DNA from: Aureispira sp. CCB-QB1
Lineage (GTDB): Bacteria > Bacteroidota > Bacteroidia > Chitinophagales > Saprospiraceae
Direction: 5' to 3'
DNA: 64,000 nucleotides
NCBI RefSeq assembly: GCF_000724545.1
Contig: NZ_JHBV01000014.1
Span: forward strand, 124,001-188,000
Within the stretch, counting starts at the first letter, position 1. Each line of letters begins with the position of its first letter. The translations under genes were made by a program, and so were the position numbers. Shown here piece after piece: positions 1 to 8,270 of this stretch. The notes below the pieces were generated by a model, which saw only the letters and a list, made by a program, of their open reading frames with translations, searched no databases and was not told the origin of the DNA.

Positions 1-974
1 CGCAATACCATCAATTTTCTTTTGGTGCCAATCTGACCCACAATAAGTCTAAGATTAATCATGGCATTATTAAAAGATTTAGAAAGGTAGAGCAACAGTC
101 TTTTCGTTTAGGAGGATATATCAAAGAAGAGATTAGTTTGTTTCAATGGTTGATACTAAGGATGGGAATACGGATAGATTTGCCTTTAGAGAACAAAACA
201 CAATTATTGGTTCAGCCAAGAGTTGAAGCCATTCTCTCCCCATCCAAACAATGGAAAATTAATCTAGCGCATGGCGTTTACAATCAATTTATAACCGAAA
301 ACACCTTGGTGGACATTTATAGAAATTATACCTATCATTGGTCGTTAACCAACAGTCGATACCACCCCGTTCCTAAAGCTACTCATACTATCTTGGGTGC
401 TTCTGGACGTTATCGATACTGGAGCTGTCGGGTCGAAGCTTATTATAGACATACTAAAAACACCTTGCAGTATTGGAGTGATAGAAACAGTCAAGTTATC
501 GAGACATCTTTAGGCAAAACCTTTAATTATGGTTTAGATGCAAAATTTTCTGCTCATTACAAAAATCAACAGATATGGTTGGCGTATACTTTGAGCAAAT
601 CAGAAGTACAAGTTGATAAAAACAAACCACTTACAAGGGCTCCGCAGGATCAACGGCACGAACTTAAAATAGCGGGAATGTTTAATTGGAAACAAATTTT
701 TTGTTCTGTTAATTATGTGTATGGAAGCGGTTTTCCGAATATACATAATTTGACTTCTTCTCAAAATATAAGACCTTATAGTCGCCTAGATCTGGGCGCT
801 CTTTACCGATTTAAAGTAAAAGAATTGAGTATTGATTTTGGCTTTTCTATCTTGAATGTGTTAAACACGTATAACGTTCAGTATAATAACCTTGCGAACT
901 TTCCCAAAAAAGAAGAACAATACACCAACGCTATGCCTTTAAATTTTACAGTTTTTGCTCATTTTAGATTTTAG
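1..974 (+). CDS. TonB-dependent outer-membrane receptor, C-terminal part (5' end outside window)
   Basis: The frame is open from the first bases (codon phase of base 3), so the start lies upstream of the window. About 323 codons are visible and show amphipathic beta-strands with aromatic girdle residues, a late strand motif NVLNTYN like the NVFN-type motif near the end of TonB receptors, and a C-terminal Phe (HFRF), the usual assembly signal of outer-membrane barrels. No signal peptide, plug or TonB box can be seen, so the ligand cannot be inferred. The gene ends shortly before a strong hairpin that separates it from the convergent collar genes. The barrel assignment is fairly safe; a non-TonB porin of similar barrel type is the alternative. 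Confidence 0.75.
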   Translation, partial: QYHQFSFGANLTHNKSKINHGIIKRFRKVEQQSFRLGGYIKEEISLFQWLILRMGIRIDLPLENKTQLLVQPRVEAILSPSKQWKINLAHGVYNQFITENTLVDIYRNYTYHWSLTNSRYHPVPKATHTILGASGRYRYWSCRVEAYYRHTKNTLQYWSDRNSQVIETSLGKTFNYGLDAKFSAHYKNQQIWLAYTLSKSEVQVDKNKPLTRAPQDQRHELKIAGMFNWKQIFCSVNYVYGSGFPNIHNLTSSQNIRPYSRLDLGALYRFKVKELSIDFGFSILNVLNTYNVQYNNLANFPKKEEQYTNAMPLNFTVFAHFRF

Positions 975-1022
975 TTCTAGTATTTGAAAATGTTGACTAA
1001 GTGTTAAGGATGTACTATAAAA

Positions 1023-1054
1023 AAGAGGTTATTAGATTGTCCTAATAACCTCTT
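1023..1054. terminator. Bidirectional hairpin terminator
   Basis: A perfect 13-base stem (1023-1035 with 1042-1054) around a 6-base loop lies between the stop of the receptor gene and the stop of the convergent collar gene. A and T runs flank it on both sides, so it could end transcription from either direction. Confidence 0.75.
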
Positions 1055-1121
1055 GACTTAATTTTTATACATAGCTCAATCTTGCATTTTACGACAAGAA
1101 ATGAACTATTTTTATAACTTT

Positions 1122-1637
1122 TTAATTTCTAGATGGATAAACACCTTCAAGAGCAATAATGTAGTTGACACAACAGAAAGGTTGTATATTGTTATGGGAT
1201 TGGCTACCACCGGTATTGCTTGCGGCAAGCGGATTTAATGTTGTATTGGCGCTTGTTCCATACTCGTTATCAAAACTACCTGTATTGGCTAAAAAGTTGT
1301 TGGTAGGATCATTTGTTGTTCCAACAACACTTGTTGCATTAATAGTATGATTATGAGATGGAATTTGGTTGATTGTCAAGGTTACATCTTCGGTACCTCC
1401 TTTTTGACCTAAGCGATAGTTGCTCAAGCCTGGTCCTTGTCGAGGGTTAATTGCAACACGACCACGCAAGTCAGGTAGTGCAAAAGTAGTTCGGCCATCA
1501 CCTCCATAGGTAGTCCCTAAAATAGAAAATAAGGCAGAATGGCTGTTAATTGCTAACAATTGACCATCACAAAGCGCCCAACCTCTAGGGGCAAAATTAC
1601 CACCAAACATAATGATTTCAGCAATAAATGGATTCAT
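1122..1637 (-). CDS. Phage tail collar-domain protein (Mdp-like), copy 2
   Basis: 171 residues, of a family usually annotated as phage tail protein or microcystin-dependent protein. The N-terminus has the family pattern (IAEIIMFGGNFAPRGWALCDG), followed by LFSILGTTYGGDGRTTFALPD, LRGRV, GQKGG and IPSHNH, which form the tail-collar fold. The middle part (about residues 95-145) differs most from the neighbour and could be a receptor-tip region. The C-terminus has a Cys-Cys pair (PFCCVNYIIALEG). It lies 47 bases behind a paralogue on the same strand, and no other phage structural gene is nearby, so this is probably not a prophage remnant. The biological role of stand-alone members is unknown. Confidence 0.85.
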   Translation of the reverse strand: MNPFIAEIIMFGGNFAPRGWALCDGQLLAINSHSALFSILGTTYGGDGRTTFALPDLRGRVAINPRQGPGLSNYRLGQKGGTEDVTLTINQIPSHNHTINATSVVGTTNDPTNNFLANTGSFDNEYGTSANTTLNPLAASNTGGSQSHNNIQPFCCVNYIIALEGVYPSRN

Positions 1638-1684
1638 ATTTTTTTAGTTTAGGTTATTTGAAAATTGGATAGGAATAACTATTG

Positions 1685-2200
1685 TTAGCTTCTAGATGGG
1701 AATACCCCTTGCAAAGCAATAATAAAATTGACACAGCAGTAAGGTTGTATATTCGTATGCGATTGTCCCCCTCCAGTGTGTCCTAGGGCATTGCTGTTCA
1801 TGATGGTGTTGGCTGTTGTTCCATATTCCGAATCAAAGGCACCCGTGTTGGCTAAAAAGTGGTTGGTAGGATCGTTGGTTGTTCCTGCACTGTTGTTTAC
1901 ATTAATCATGTGATTGTGGGAGGGAATTTGATTCGTTGTTAACGTTACAGTCTCTGTTCCTCCTTTTTGCCCCAAACGGTAGTCACTTAGACCTGGACCA
2001 TTCCCAGGGTGAATGGCAACACGACCACGTAGGTCAGGTAGTGCAAAAGTAGTTCGACCGTCACCACCATAAGTAGTTCCTAAAATAGAAAATAAAGCAG
2101 AATTTTGAGCAATAGGTAATAGCTGACCATCGCAAAAAGCCCAACCTCTAGGGGCAAAATTACCGCCAAACATAATAATCTCTCCAATAAAAGGATCCAT
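1685..2200 (-). CDS. Phage tail collar-domain protein (Mdp-like), copy 1
   Basis: Exactly the same length (171 residues) as the downstream copy and close to it along the whole chain: MDPFIGEIIMFGGNFAPRG, CDGQLLPIAQNSALFSILG, GRTTFALPDLRGRVAIHPG, IPSHNHMINV and PYCCVNFIIALQG. The differences cluster in the central Asn/Thr/Gly-rich segment, as expected for a variable tip on a conserved collar scaffold. The pair is a tandem duplication and is likely co-transcribed. There is no signal peptide, so export, if any, would need a contractile injection or holin-type route. Function is not established. Confidence 0.85.
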   Translation of the reverse strand: MDPFIGEIIMFGGNFAPRGWAFCDGQLLPIAQNSALFSILGTTYGGDGRTTFALPDLRGRVAIHPGNGPGLSDYRLGQKGGTETVTLTTNQIPSHNHMINVNNSAGTTNDPTNHFLANTGAFDSEYGTTANTIMNSNALGHTGGGQSHTNIQPYCCVNFIIALQGVFPSRS

Positions 2201-2687
2201 AGTTTAAAAGTTTTAAGTGTTAATGATATATACAATACTTATCTGTAATAATTATATTACAAAATAGTAAATAAGCACAGAATTAAATAGAACTAATGTT
2301 TGTGTGATTTTATAGATTCTATTTCAATAGATATTTATGAAGGATAGCCAACTTAATGTAAATGATCATTTATGATTTAAGATATGTTATTGGACGAAGT
2401 ACCATTAGTGATTGATACTTAAGTCTATATCAAAAAACGAGGGAGAAAGTATTTAAAAGTTACTACGAAAGTACAGTAGTTCGTTGGGCTTCCTTAGGTC
2501 TAGCACCTGAAGAAGTTTATGTAGTGGTATTAACTACGTTGTAGTTCCGATAATTTTTTTGAACGATTACTTCATACTTCCGACTTGTTGCATAACAAAA
2601 ATAACTTTTTATTTAAAAAATAAAAATAAGTATGCTATAAAATTTGTTTATTTTTTAATTCTATAGAATATTATATTTTGTATAAGA
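2201..2687. other. A/T-rich gap with one solo R1 repeat end
   Basis: No convincing gene. An intact R1 end (ATTTTTTTGAACGATTACTT) lies at 2553-2572. The about 130 bases before it contain decayed traces of other repeat modules (a TAGTTCGTTG-like string near 2480). I read this as an old, degraded insertion, but the opposite end is too diverged to place with certainty. Confidence 0.45.
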
Positions 2688-3659
2688 TTATTTTAATGTA
2701 ATTTTTTTGCTAACTGTATGTGTTGCCGTATGAATTCTTGTCCAGTAAAACCCTTTAGGCAAGGAATGTAAGTTTATTTGAAGTTGGTTTTGGGACACAG
2801 GAATGGTTCGTAGTATTTGCCCCGTTGTTGCAATAATTTCGATTGTATGCATATCGCGTCCTTGAACATAGACTATGCCTGTTGTAAGGTTGGGGAATAG
2901 GTGGATTTTGCCTTGTGAGCCTAGTGGCGTATCAGATGAGGTAGGGACTAGATCTTGCGACAGATAAGCAAATAAATTAAGGTGATATTGGCGATTGCTA
3001 CTTTGAAAAATATCTGTCTCGTAACGATTGCTTGTTATACGAGGATCTCTAAAAATACGCTCACCAGAGCCTAATATAACTTTGCCTAATCCCCATTTTC
3101 TTACTGCTAGTAAAGGAATTCTATTAGAAGAATAACCCAATACATTCCAAGCTGAGCTACTAAAAAAACGACCACTAACATCGGTTTGAATGCTACTTAG
3201 TTGCTTGGTTAAAGGGTGTGCTACAAAAGAGGTAATAGCAGTTTCAATCAATGGCCATTCTCGTCCAGTTTGATCGCCATCAACTCCAATAACTTCTATA
3301 CCAAGTGGTGTCAGTAGGTTGTCATAACCTTTTCTGCTAGTTAAATAAAGTGTCCCACCTTCTCGAACAAAGGTTAAAATAGCCTCTACTTGACTTTGAG
3401 AAAAAAGTTGCTCTTGATTCCACGTTTGTCGAAGGTTAAAAAGGGTAAGTGCTGTTTTATTTTCTAAAGATTGAGCCGAAATATCCGAATAAGAAACATT
3501 CTGCGGTACGTATCCGCTCTCTTCAATAATAGAACGAAGTTCTGTGGTGTACTTGCTCAATCCAACTGTTAGAATAGTTTGGGCTTGCAGAAAAGAAAGC
3601 CCGTTAAGCATATAGATATAACAAAAAAGAACAACTATGGTGACTTTTGATGACAGCAT
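2688..3659 (-). CDS. Secreted T9SS cargo protein with GATase1-like domain
   Basis: 323 residues. An N-terminal signal peptide ends near LQAQ. Residues about 30-235 look like a class I glutamine-amidotransferase-like or DUF4350-type Rossmann domain: FVREGGTLYLTSRKGYDN resembles the segment where such folds assess a flat-topped pocket, followed by GKVILGSGE. The last about 75 residues form a type A T9SS sorting domain (FPNLTTGIVYV, then LPKGFYWTRI and a basic tail KKITLK). It is therefore probably exported by the Por machinery and attached to the surface or released. The catalytic residues of true amidotransferases are not evident, so an enzymatic role is unsupported. It stands alone on the minus strand. 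Confidence 0.65.
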   Translation of the reverse strand: MLSSKVTIVVLFCYIYMLNGLSFLQAQTILTVGLSKYTTELRSIIEESGYVPQNVSYSDISAQSLENKTALTLFNLRQTWNQEQLFSQSQVEAILTFVREGGTLYLTSRKGYDNLLTPLGIEVIGVDGDQTGREWPLIETAITSFVAHPLTKQLSSIQTDVSGRFFSSSAWNVLGYSSNRIPLLAVRKWGLGKVILGSGERIFRDPRITSNRYETDIFQSSNRQYHLNLFAYLSQDLVPTSSDTPLGSQGKIHLFPNLTTGIVYVQGRDMHTIEIIATTGQILRTIPVSQNQLQINLHSLPKGFYWTRIHTATHTVSKKITLK

Positions 3660-4015
3660 ATTATGAAATTTAAGTTGAAAGACCTTTTCTAAAGTACAAA
3701 ATAAGTATGGAATCGATCGTCTTATCCAATAGAAAATTGATCACAAATACAACATACGCTTCAATATATAATTTGAGATAAGAAAATTGGACGACTCAAA
3801 AGTGCGATAAGGGAAAAATCGTTAAAAGTAAAGGAATTCTGACCTATTTATCGACTAGGTATTTGCCTCATCTTTGTTTTATCAGCTTGGCAATTGTTTT
3901 TAGCCAAATTGATAACCAATTATTTCTATAACTATGAATGTGTCATTAAAATCTATTTGAGGAAGATTTGCTGTAAGTGCCAATGTGGTGATACATTTAG
4001 TAAAAAGTACAAAAG
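3660..4015. other. Divergent intergenic region, nothing recognised
   Basis: 356 bases between the divergent T9SS protein and lipoprotein genes. It must hold both promoters, but I found no convincing TAnnTTTG box, repeat or short gene. Confidence 0.4.
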
Positions 4016-4888
4016 ATGAGAATAACAAATTTTTTATTGATTGCCTTAGTCAGTGGATTGTTTATTTTAACAGGATGTCAAGAAACACCAATTACAACCA
4101 ATAACTTTACAGTCTCTATCGCAGGGCTAGAAGATTTAGGAAATGATTATGTGTACGAAGGTTGGTTAATTGTCAATGGAACTCCAGTTTCTACAGGGAC
4201 TTTTACCGTTAATAATACAGGAGTTTTATCTCAAACAAGTTTTGAAGCAGATATTAGTGATTTGGACAATGCAACAAAATTTGTCTTATCGATAGAACCT
4301 AGTGTCGATAGTGATCCTGCACCTAGTGCTGTCAAAATTCTGGCAGGAGATTTTAGCAACAATACCGCAACGCTTTCAGTTGGAGATGGTGCTGCATTGG
4401 GAAGTGATTTTTCTACAGCAGCAGGTTCTTATATTTTAGCTACTCCAACAGATGCTTTGTCTAATAACGAGAATAGTGGCGTTTGGTGGTTGGTACCAGG
4501 AGGAACACCCAGCTTAACGTTACCGACGCTACCCAGTGGATGGAGATACGAAGGATGGGCTGTTGTTAATGGAATGCCTTTGAGTACAGGAACATTTACC
4601 AATGTTTCAGGAGCAGATGATGCTGCACCTTACAGTGGTCCTAATGCAGGACCAGCTTTTCCTGGCGAGGACTTTTTAACCAATGCTCCTTCTGGAATTA
4701 CTTTTCCTTTGGATTTGTCGAATGCTAATGTTGTTATTTCTGTAGAACCATTTCCAGACAATAGTGAGAAGCCATTTTTACTAAAACCGTTGGTTGCAAC
4801 AGTACCCGCTAATGCGACGAATGGTACGTCTTATAATATGAATAATAACAATACTACTAATCCTAGTGGAACAGTGACAAGACCATAA
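4016..4888 (+). CDS. Lipoprotein with two anti-sigma-K-like repeats
   Basis: 290 residues. A lipoprotein signal peptide ends in LTGC (Cys20). The mature part contains two copies of one motif: YEGWLIVNGTPVSTGTF (about residues 47-63) and YEGWAVVNGMPLSTGTF (about 179-195). Each is followed by a stretch ending in an IS(V/I)EP-type strand (SIEPSVDSDPAPS and SVEPFPDNSEKPF). This pattern resembles the extracytoplasmic domain of anti-sigma-K (RskA-type) proteins, here without a membrane helix or sigma-binding part. The protein is probably an internal duplication product on the outer membrane. The tail is rich in Asn and Thr. Role unknown. Confidence 0.6.
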   Translation: MRITNFLLIALVSGLFILTGCQETPITTNNFTVSIAGLEDLGNDYVYEGWLIVNGTPVSTGTFTVNNTGVLSQTSFEADISDLDNATKFVLSIEPSVDSDPAPSAVKILAGDFSNNTATLSVGDGAALGSDFSTAAGSYILATPTDALSNNENSGVWWLVPGGTPSLTLPTLPSGWRYEGWAVVNGMPLSTGTFTNVSGADDAAPYSGPNAGPAFPGEDFLTNAPSGITFPLDLSNANVVISVEPFPDNSEKPFLLKPLVATVPANATNGTSYNMNNNNTTNPSGTVTRP

Positions 4889-5136
4889 TAGGTTACTACA
4901 GGATAATTAGATAGCTTACTTATTTTTTGACACCACTTTAGGGGGATGTAAAACTAGGAACGACTAGTAACTAAAATAAAGTGTTTGGATAGATGATTCT
5001 ATGTGCAAGATAAGATTTTAAGAGGGCTGGATGCTTTTCTTTTAGTAGTATTCCTGTTCTTATGAATTCAAATTTAGTGGTGTATTTATTTATGATGCGT
5101 TGATTGGATGGTACTTAAATCAGCGCATCTTTTTTG

Positions 5137-5526
5137 CTATTTGGTGTCGAACCAAAGCGGAGAGTCATCTTCTGGATTGCCATTATAGTTAATCGTAATT
5201 TCTTCGCCAGCAACAATGTCTCTCAAGGCGTGGATATAAAGAACATCCGCATCCATATCAACTTGATAGGTAGCATTACAGGTAAAAGAATGATTGTAAA
5301 TGCTGCCATAGCCCAAAGCAAGTGCTCCTGCTTGTAAATCCTCGTCCCATTCAAAATAATAATCGTTGATAATGGTCCCTTGCAAAGCTGGAATATCTTC
5401 TTTAGGGAGGTATAGGATAGGACAAATTTCTATAATACTACCAGAGCTAATTGGTGCACCTGTAAAAACACCTCGCCCATGCAATTTGCTGTGAGCGACA
5501 AAAATATGGGGAATCTGTTGACTCAT
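5137..5526 (-). CDS. SET-domain protein (lysine methyltransferase-like)
   Basis: 129 residues, about the length of a minimal SET domain. Family motifs are visible: HGRGVFT near the start, YNHS (about residues 78-81) corresponding to the NHS motif that binds S-adenosylmethionine, and GEEITINYNG (about 106-115) with the conserved Tyr. The family transfers methyl groups to lysine side chains; bacterial members are mostly uncharacterised. There is no signal peptide, so it acts in the cytoplasm. Pre-SET and post-SET domains are absent, and there are no neighbours to suggest a substrate. Confidence 0.85.
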   Translation of the reverse strand: MSQQIPHIFVAHSKLHGRGVFTGAPISSGSIIEICPILYLPKEDIPALQGTIINDYYFEWDEDLQAGALALGYGSIYNHSFTCNATYQVDMDADVLYIHALRDIVAGEEITINYNGNPEDDSPLWFDTK

Positions 5527-5921
5527 CTCCTGAACAATAAAAAAATTCTTGGATAACCTAGTTCTAAAATTTGAATGCTTGGCTCGTTATACTTACATGT
5601 CTGTAATTATGCTGCGATTAGTTACCCTAGAATGCATGAACAAATGAACAATTTGGTTGACAACATACTTTTTACTTATGTTGGGACAAATATATTATTT
5701 TCAGTTTTTTTTAGAAAAAATAAGCTTAGAATTCTTAATGAATAATCGATGTATTATCCATTATTTAGGGGACACGGCAGTGTGCCACAAATTATGCGCT
5801 ATGAATGTAACTAATCCCAAAGAAAAATCATAGATTTTGTGGTGCTAAACAAAGTCCCCAAGCTTTAGTTCTAAAGAGCCTTCTAGAACAATGGATGAAT
5901 AAGTGTTAATTTATTAAAATT
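5527..5921. other. A/T-rich gap, nothing recognised before repeat R1a
   Basis: About 395 bases upstream of the SET gene and before the inverted R1 copy. It should contain the SET promoter. No open frame of note, hairpin or repeat was found. Confidence 0.4.
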
Positions 5922-6048
5922 AAGTAATCGTTCAGAAAAAATTCTATAAACCACGAAGTAGCACCGCAGGTAAAGCCACACTTTTCCTCTTCGATTAGTA
6001 CTAAAAATAAGGCTATTTTTTAACTATAATTTTTTATGCCCACTTACT
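5922..6048 (+). repeat. R1a MITE-like repeat (127 bases)
   Basis: The left end is AAGTAATCGTTCAGAAAAAA and the right end is the complement of AAGTAAGTGGGCATAAAAAA, so the termini are imperfect inverted repeats. Inside is one M1 module (5951-5970). The sequence is nearly identical to the reverse complement of R1b, except that a block of about 56 bases present in R1b is missing. It lies downstream of the lipoprotein gene at 6162-6650. Confidence 0.7.
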
Positions 6049-6161
6049 ACATAGGGAGTATTTTGCCAATTGTACTCGAGGAGCAGTGCAGCAACAGGGT
6101 AAAATTAGTGAGAGCTCATGGACCCACTTAATTTTGATCGCTTGTTGTTAGGTAGAGTTTT

Positions 6162-6650
6162 TTATAACAAGAGCTTATTTATTCTTATTTGAATTTCGTT
6201 CTTATCTTTAGATGTTGGCTTATAGCTTTTTAATGTTTTGTAGACACTAATGTTGAATTGTTTTTTCCCTAATCTAGTATCTATAATGTCTTGAATATTC
6301 TCCATCCTTTCTTTACAAGTATGTTTTGAAATTTTTTGATTTACACTTGCTTCAATCTGAAATATGAACAGGTCTTCTAATTCATCAATAGGGACAATTT
6401 TAAGGATGGAATCTGTTTCAAATTTATCAAGCCATTTGGCAATTGTTCTGTAATTATCATTATTCAATTTTACTTGAGAAGATGAATCATATTTAAGATT
6501 TAAAGTATATTCCATAATTCTTTTATTTATGATACTTTCAATATCATGATATTCCCCATTTTTTTTTTCATTTAAGTTGGGGGAATGATTATTCTTGCAA
6601 GAATAGAGAAAGATCAATATAATAGTTATTATAGGTAGTATTTTTTTCAT
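6162..6650 (-). CDS. Hypothetical lipoprotein
   Basis: 162 residues. The N-terminus (KKILPIITIILIFLYSC) is a lipoprotein signal with Cys at position 18. The mature part is rich in Lys, Asn and Ile, predicted mainly helical, with two cysteines (one at HTCKER). I do not recognise the family. The start is only 5 bases from the stop of the OmpA-like gene on the same strand, so the two form an operon. Both genes are visibly more A/T-rich than the flanks and lie between inverted R1 repeats, which hints at transfer. Confidence 0.6.
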   Translation of the reverse strand: MKKILPIITIILIFLYSCKNNHSPNLNEKKNGEYHDIESIINKRIMEYTLNLKYDSSSQVKLNNDNYRTIAKWLDKFETDSILKIVPIDELEDLFIFQIEASVNQKISKHTCKERMENIQDIIDTRLGKKQFNISVYKTLKSYKPTSKDKNEIQIRINKLLL

Positions 6651-6655
6651 TTGTT

Positions 6656-7762
6656 TTATCTAACAATTACAAGTATTTTTACATATCTGTCTGGATCATC
6701 CGATATTTCTCCTTTAGAGGAATATCGGATATCAGCAACTCCTTCAGTTTCTGATTTCTTACCAATAATAGTATCTAGTAGTTTTTTGACATCTAATGCC
6801 CGCTGCTCACCTAATTTGTCATTATATCGGTCATTTCCTGTAGTAGTAGTATAGCCAATAACTTTTATATATGCTTCTCTATTTTCTACTTTGTTTTTGA
6901 GTTCTTGTTGTAATGAATCCCACCATTTATGAAGAACCCTTAGTTGGTCACAAGAGAGAATTGCTTGATTTTCTGATTCAAAAATTAGCTCTTTTGAGAC
7001 TGGTGGTGGTGCAATATACTTAAGAGCTTTTAGTTTAAGGGTAGGAGCTATAGATTTTAAGACTTTATCTTTAAATTCTGCTTTTTCTTTTATTGTTTTT
7101 GTATCCCAGTTTTTATATTCTTTTTCAACTACTTTACCAGTTGCAAAACCATCAGCATGTACTCTAATTTGTTGCCCATTTTTTATATATTCGATATTAA
7201 GAGAAACATCATAATCACTTAAAACTTTACTATTATGAATATTTGTTTTTTCATTAGTATCTATTAAGGAGTAATTTCCCTTTTTATCAACTTTAATTAA
7301 TGCAAAATAATCTTTTTGTAAAATTTCTACATAAGGATCAGCAAATATGTTTGCATCTATAAATGAAGCTTTTGCCCAAGTACTAATTTCAACTTCGCTG
7401 TAGGAGGGAATCTCTATAGTAGGAAAATCTGATTCAGATTCTAATTCAATCTTTTTAGTAAAATAAGGTTTCTCTTTACCTTTATTTAAATCCCAAACTT
7501 TAACATAGATAAATGTTTCAAGAGATAGATAAAGTTCGTAATTAATTTGCTTTACTATTGGGTCATCTATTTTAGAAATTTCATTTATTTTTTCTGAATA
7601 ATAAGCTTTTAATATTTTAATTTTATTTTTAATCCTCCTAAGAGTCTCTTTTTCTTCAGATGTTATAGCTCCATCTTCTTTGAAAAGATTAAGATATTTA
7701 GTATATTCCTTTTGTATTTTAACAAGTTCAATATTTACTTTTTTAAGTTCTTCTTTAGTCAT
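6656..7762 (-). CDS. OmpA-like C-terminal domain protein
   Basis: 368 residues from the chosen start. The frame stays open to 7801, but those extra 13 codons come from the end of repeat R1b, so the ATG at 7762 (MTKEELKKVN) is preferred. Residues 1-60 are a charged helical segment with the string DGAITSEEKETLRRIKNKI. There is no signal peptide. The last about 110 residues resemble an OmpA-family peptidoglycan-binding domain (IKVIGYTTTTGNDRYNDKLG, then QRALDVKKLL and DRYVKILVIV), although the canonical NxxLSxxRA string is altered. Without a signal it could be cytoplasmic or exported by an unusual route. It is followed by the lipoprotein gene. Confidence 0.6.
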   Translation of the reverse strand: MTKEELKKVNIELVKIQKEYTKYLNLFKEDGAITSEEKETLRRIKNKIKILKAYYSEKINEISKIDDPIVKQINYELYLSLETFIYVKVWDLNKGKEKPYFTKKIELESESDFPTIEIPSYSEVEISTWAKASFIDANIFADPYVEILQKDYFALIKVDKKGNYSLIDTNEKTNIHNSKVLSDYDVSLNIEYIKNGQQIRVHADGFATGKVVEKEYKNWDTKTIKEKAEFKDKVLKSIAPTLKLKALKYIAPPPVSKELIFESENQAILSCDQLRVLHKWWDSLQQELKNKVENREAYIKVIGYTTTTGNDRYNDKLGEQRALDVKKLLDTIIGKKSETEGVADIRYSSKGEISDDPDRYVKILVIVR

Positions 7763-8020
7763 ACATAAACTCTTTTTAAATTGAATTAAGTAAGTGGGCA
7801 TAAAAAATTATAGGTAAAAAATAGCCTTATTTTTAGTGCTAATCGAAGAGGAAAGGTGCGGTTTTACCTGCGGTGCTACTGCGTGGTAGCGAGCTAAAAC
7901 AAATTTTTCCGATGAAGAGTAGTGCAAAAAGAAGGTTGTTTTTATAGAATTTTTTCTGAACGATTACTTATTACCCTAAAGTAGTAATAATAATTCAATT
8001 TAAAAAGAGTTTATGTATGA
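7759..8020. repeat. 30-base perfect inverted repeat around R1b
   Basis: The arms at 7759-7788 and 7991-8020 are exact reverse complements. They enclose about 202 bases that are almost entirely repeat R1b. Each arm contains a 5' leader and two overlapping ATG codons. On the minus side the second ATG starts the OmpA-like gene. On the plus side the same leader opens only short frames. The layout resembles an invertible promoter segment, but no recombinase gene is in the window. Confidence 0.65.
7788..7969 (-). repeat. R1b MITE-like repeat (182 bases)
   Basis: The ends are AAGTAAGTGGGCATAAAAAA (7788) and TTTTTTCTGAACGATTACTT (to 7969). It contains M1 at 7867-7886 with TA on both sides. The R1d copy lacks M1 at this point and has the corresponding single TA, so the pair shows a filled and an empty site. 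It is an inverted partner of R1a across the two-gene segment. Confidence 0.75.
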
Positions 8021-8244
8021 AACTCCTAATTCCACTGTACCCATTTTTACATCGTCTACATTAAAAATGATTTCAGGTTCTCTCATGGTTTTTATTTTAA
8101 AACGATTATTAAAAAGTCTAAAGAGCCAGCAATTTTTGTTGAAAAAAATGTTTAAAAATATGAGTATATATTTCAGTGGTTATAATCGAATTATGGGCCA
8201 GTAGTGTTGGCATATATCTTAAGTTGAGGTCTCTTTCCAATCAC

Positions 8245-8270
8245 TACTCTGTTGATTGTTTAACGGAGTA
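8245..8270. repeat. R2a empty shell (26 bases)
   Basis: TACTCTGTTGA and TTAACGGAGTA face each other with only 4 bases between, the smallest form of the R2 family. It overlaps the 3' end of the glycosyltransferase gene: the last codons (Ile-Leu-Arg) and the stop at 8260-8262 lie in the right half. Confidence 0.6.

Noticed and set aside
1122-2200. Prophage remnant
   Set aside because: Only collar-type genes are present; there are no capsid, portal, integrase or lysis genes in the flanks.
7762-7801. N-terminal extension of the OmpA-like protein by 13 codons
   Set aside because: These codons lie in the end of repeat R1b and add no signal peptide; the leader before 7762 is duplicated at 7991-8020, so the ATG at 7762 is the better start.
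8013-8204. 63-codon plus-strand frame after the right arm of the 30-base inverted repeat
   Set aside because: No family, no signal peptide and low-complexity composition; its start lies only in the copied leader. It may be decayed sequence rather than a gene.
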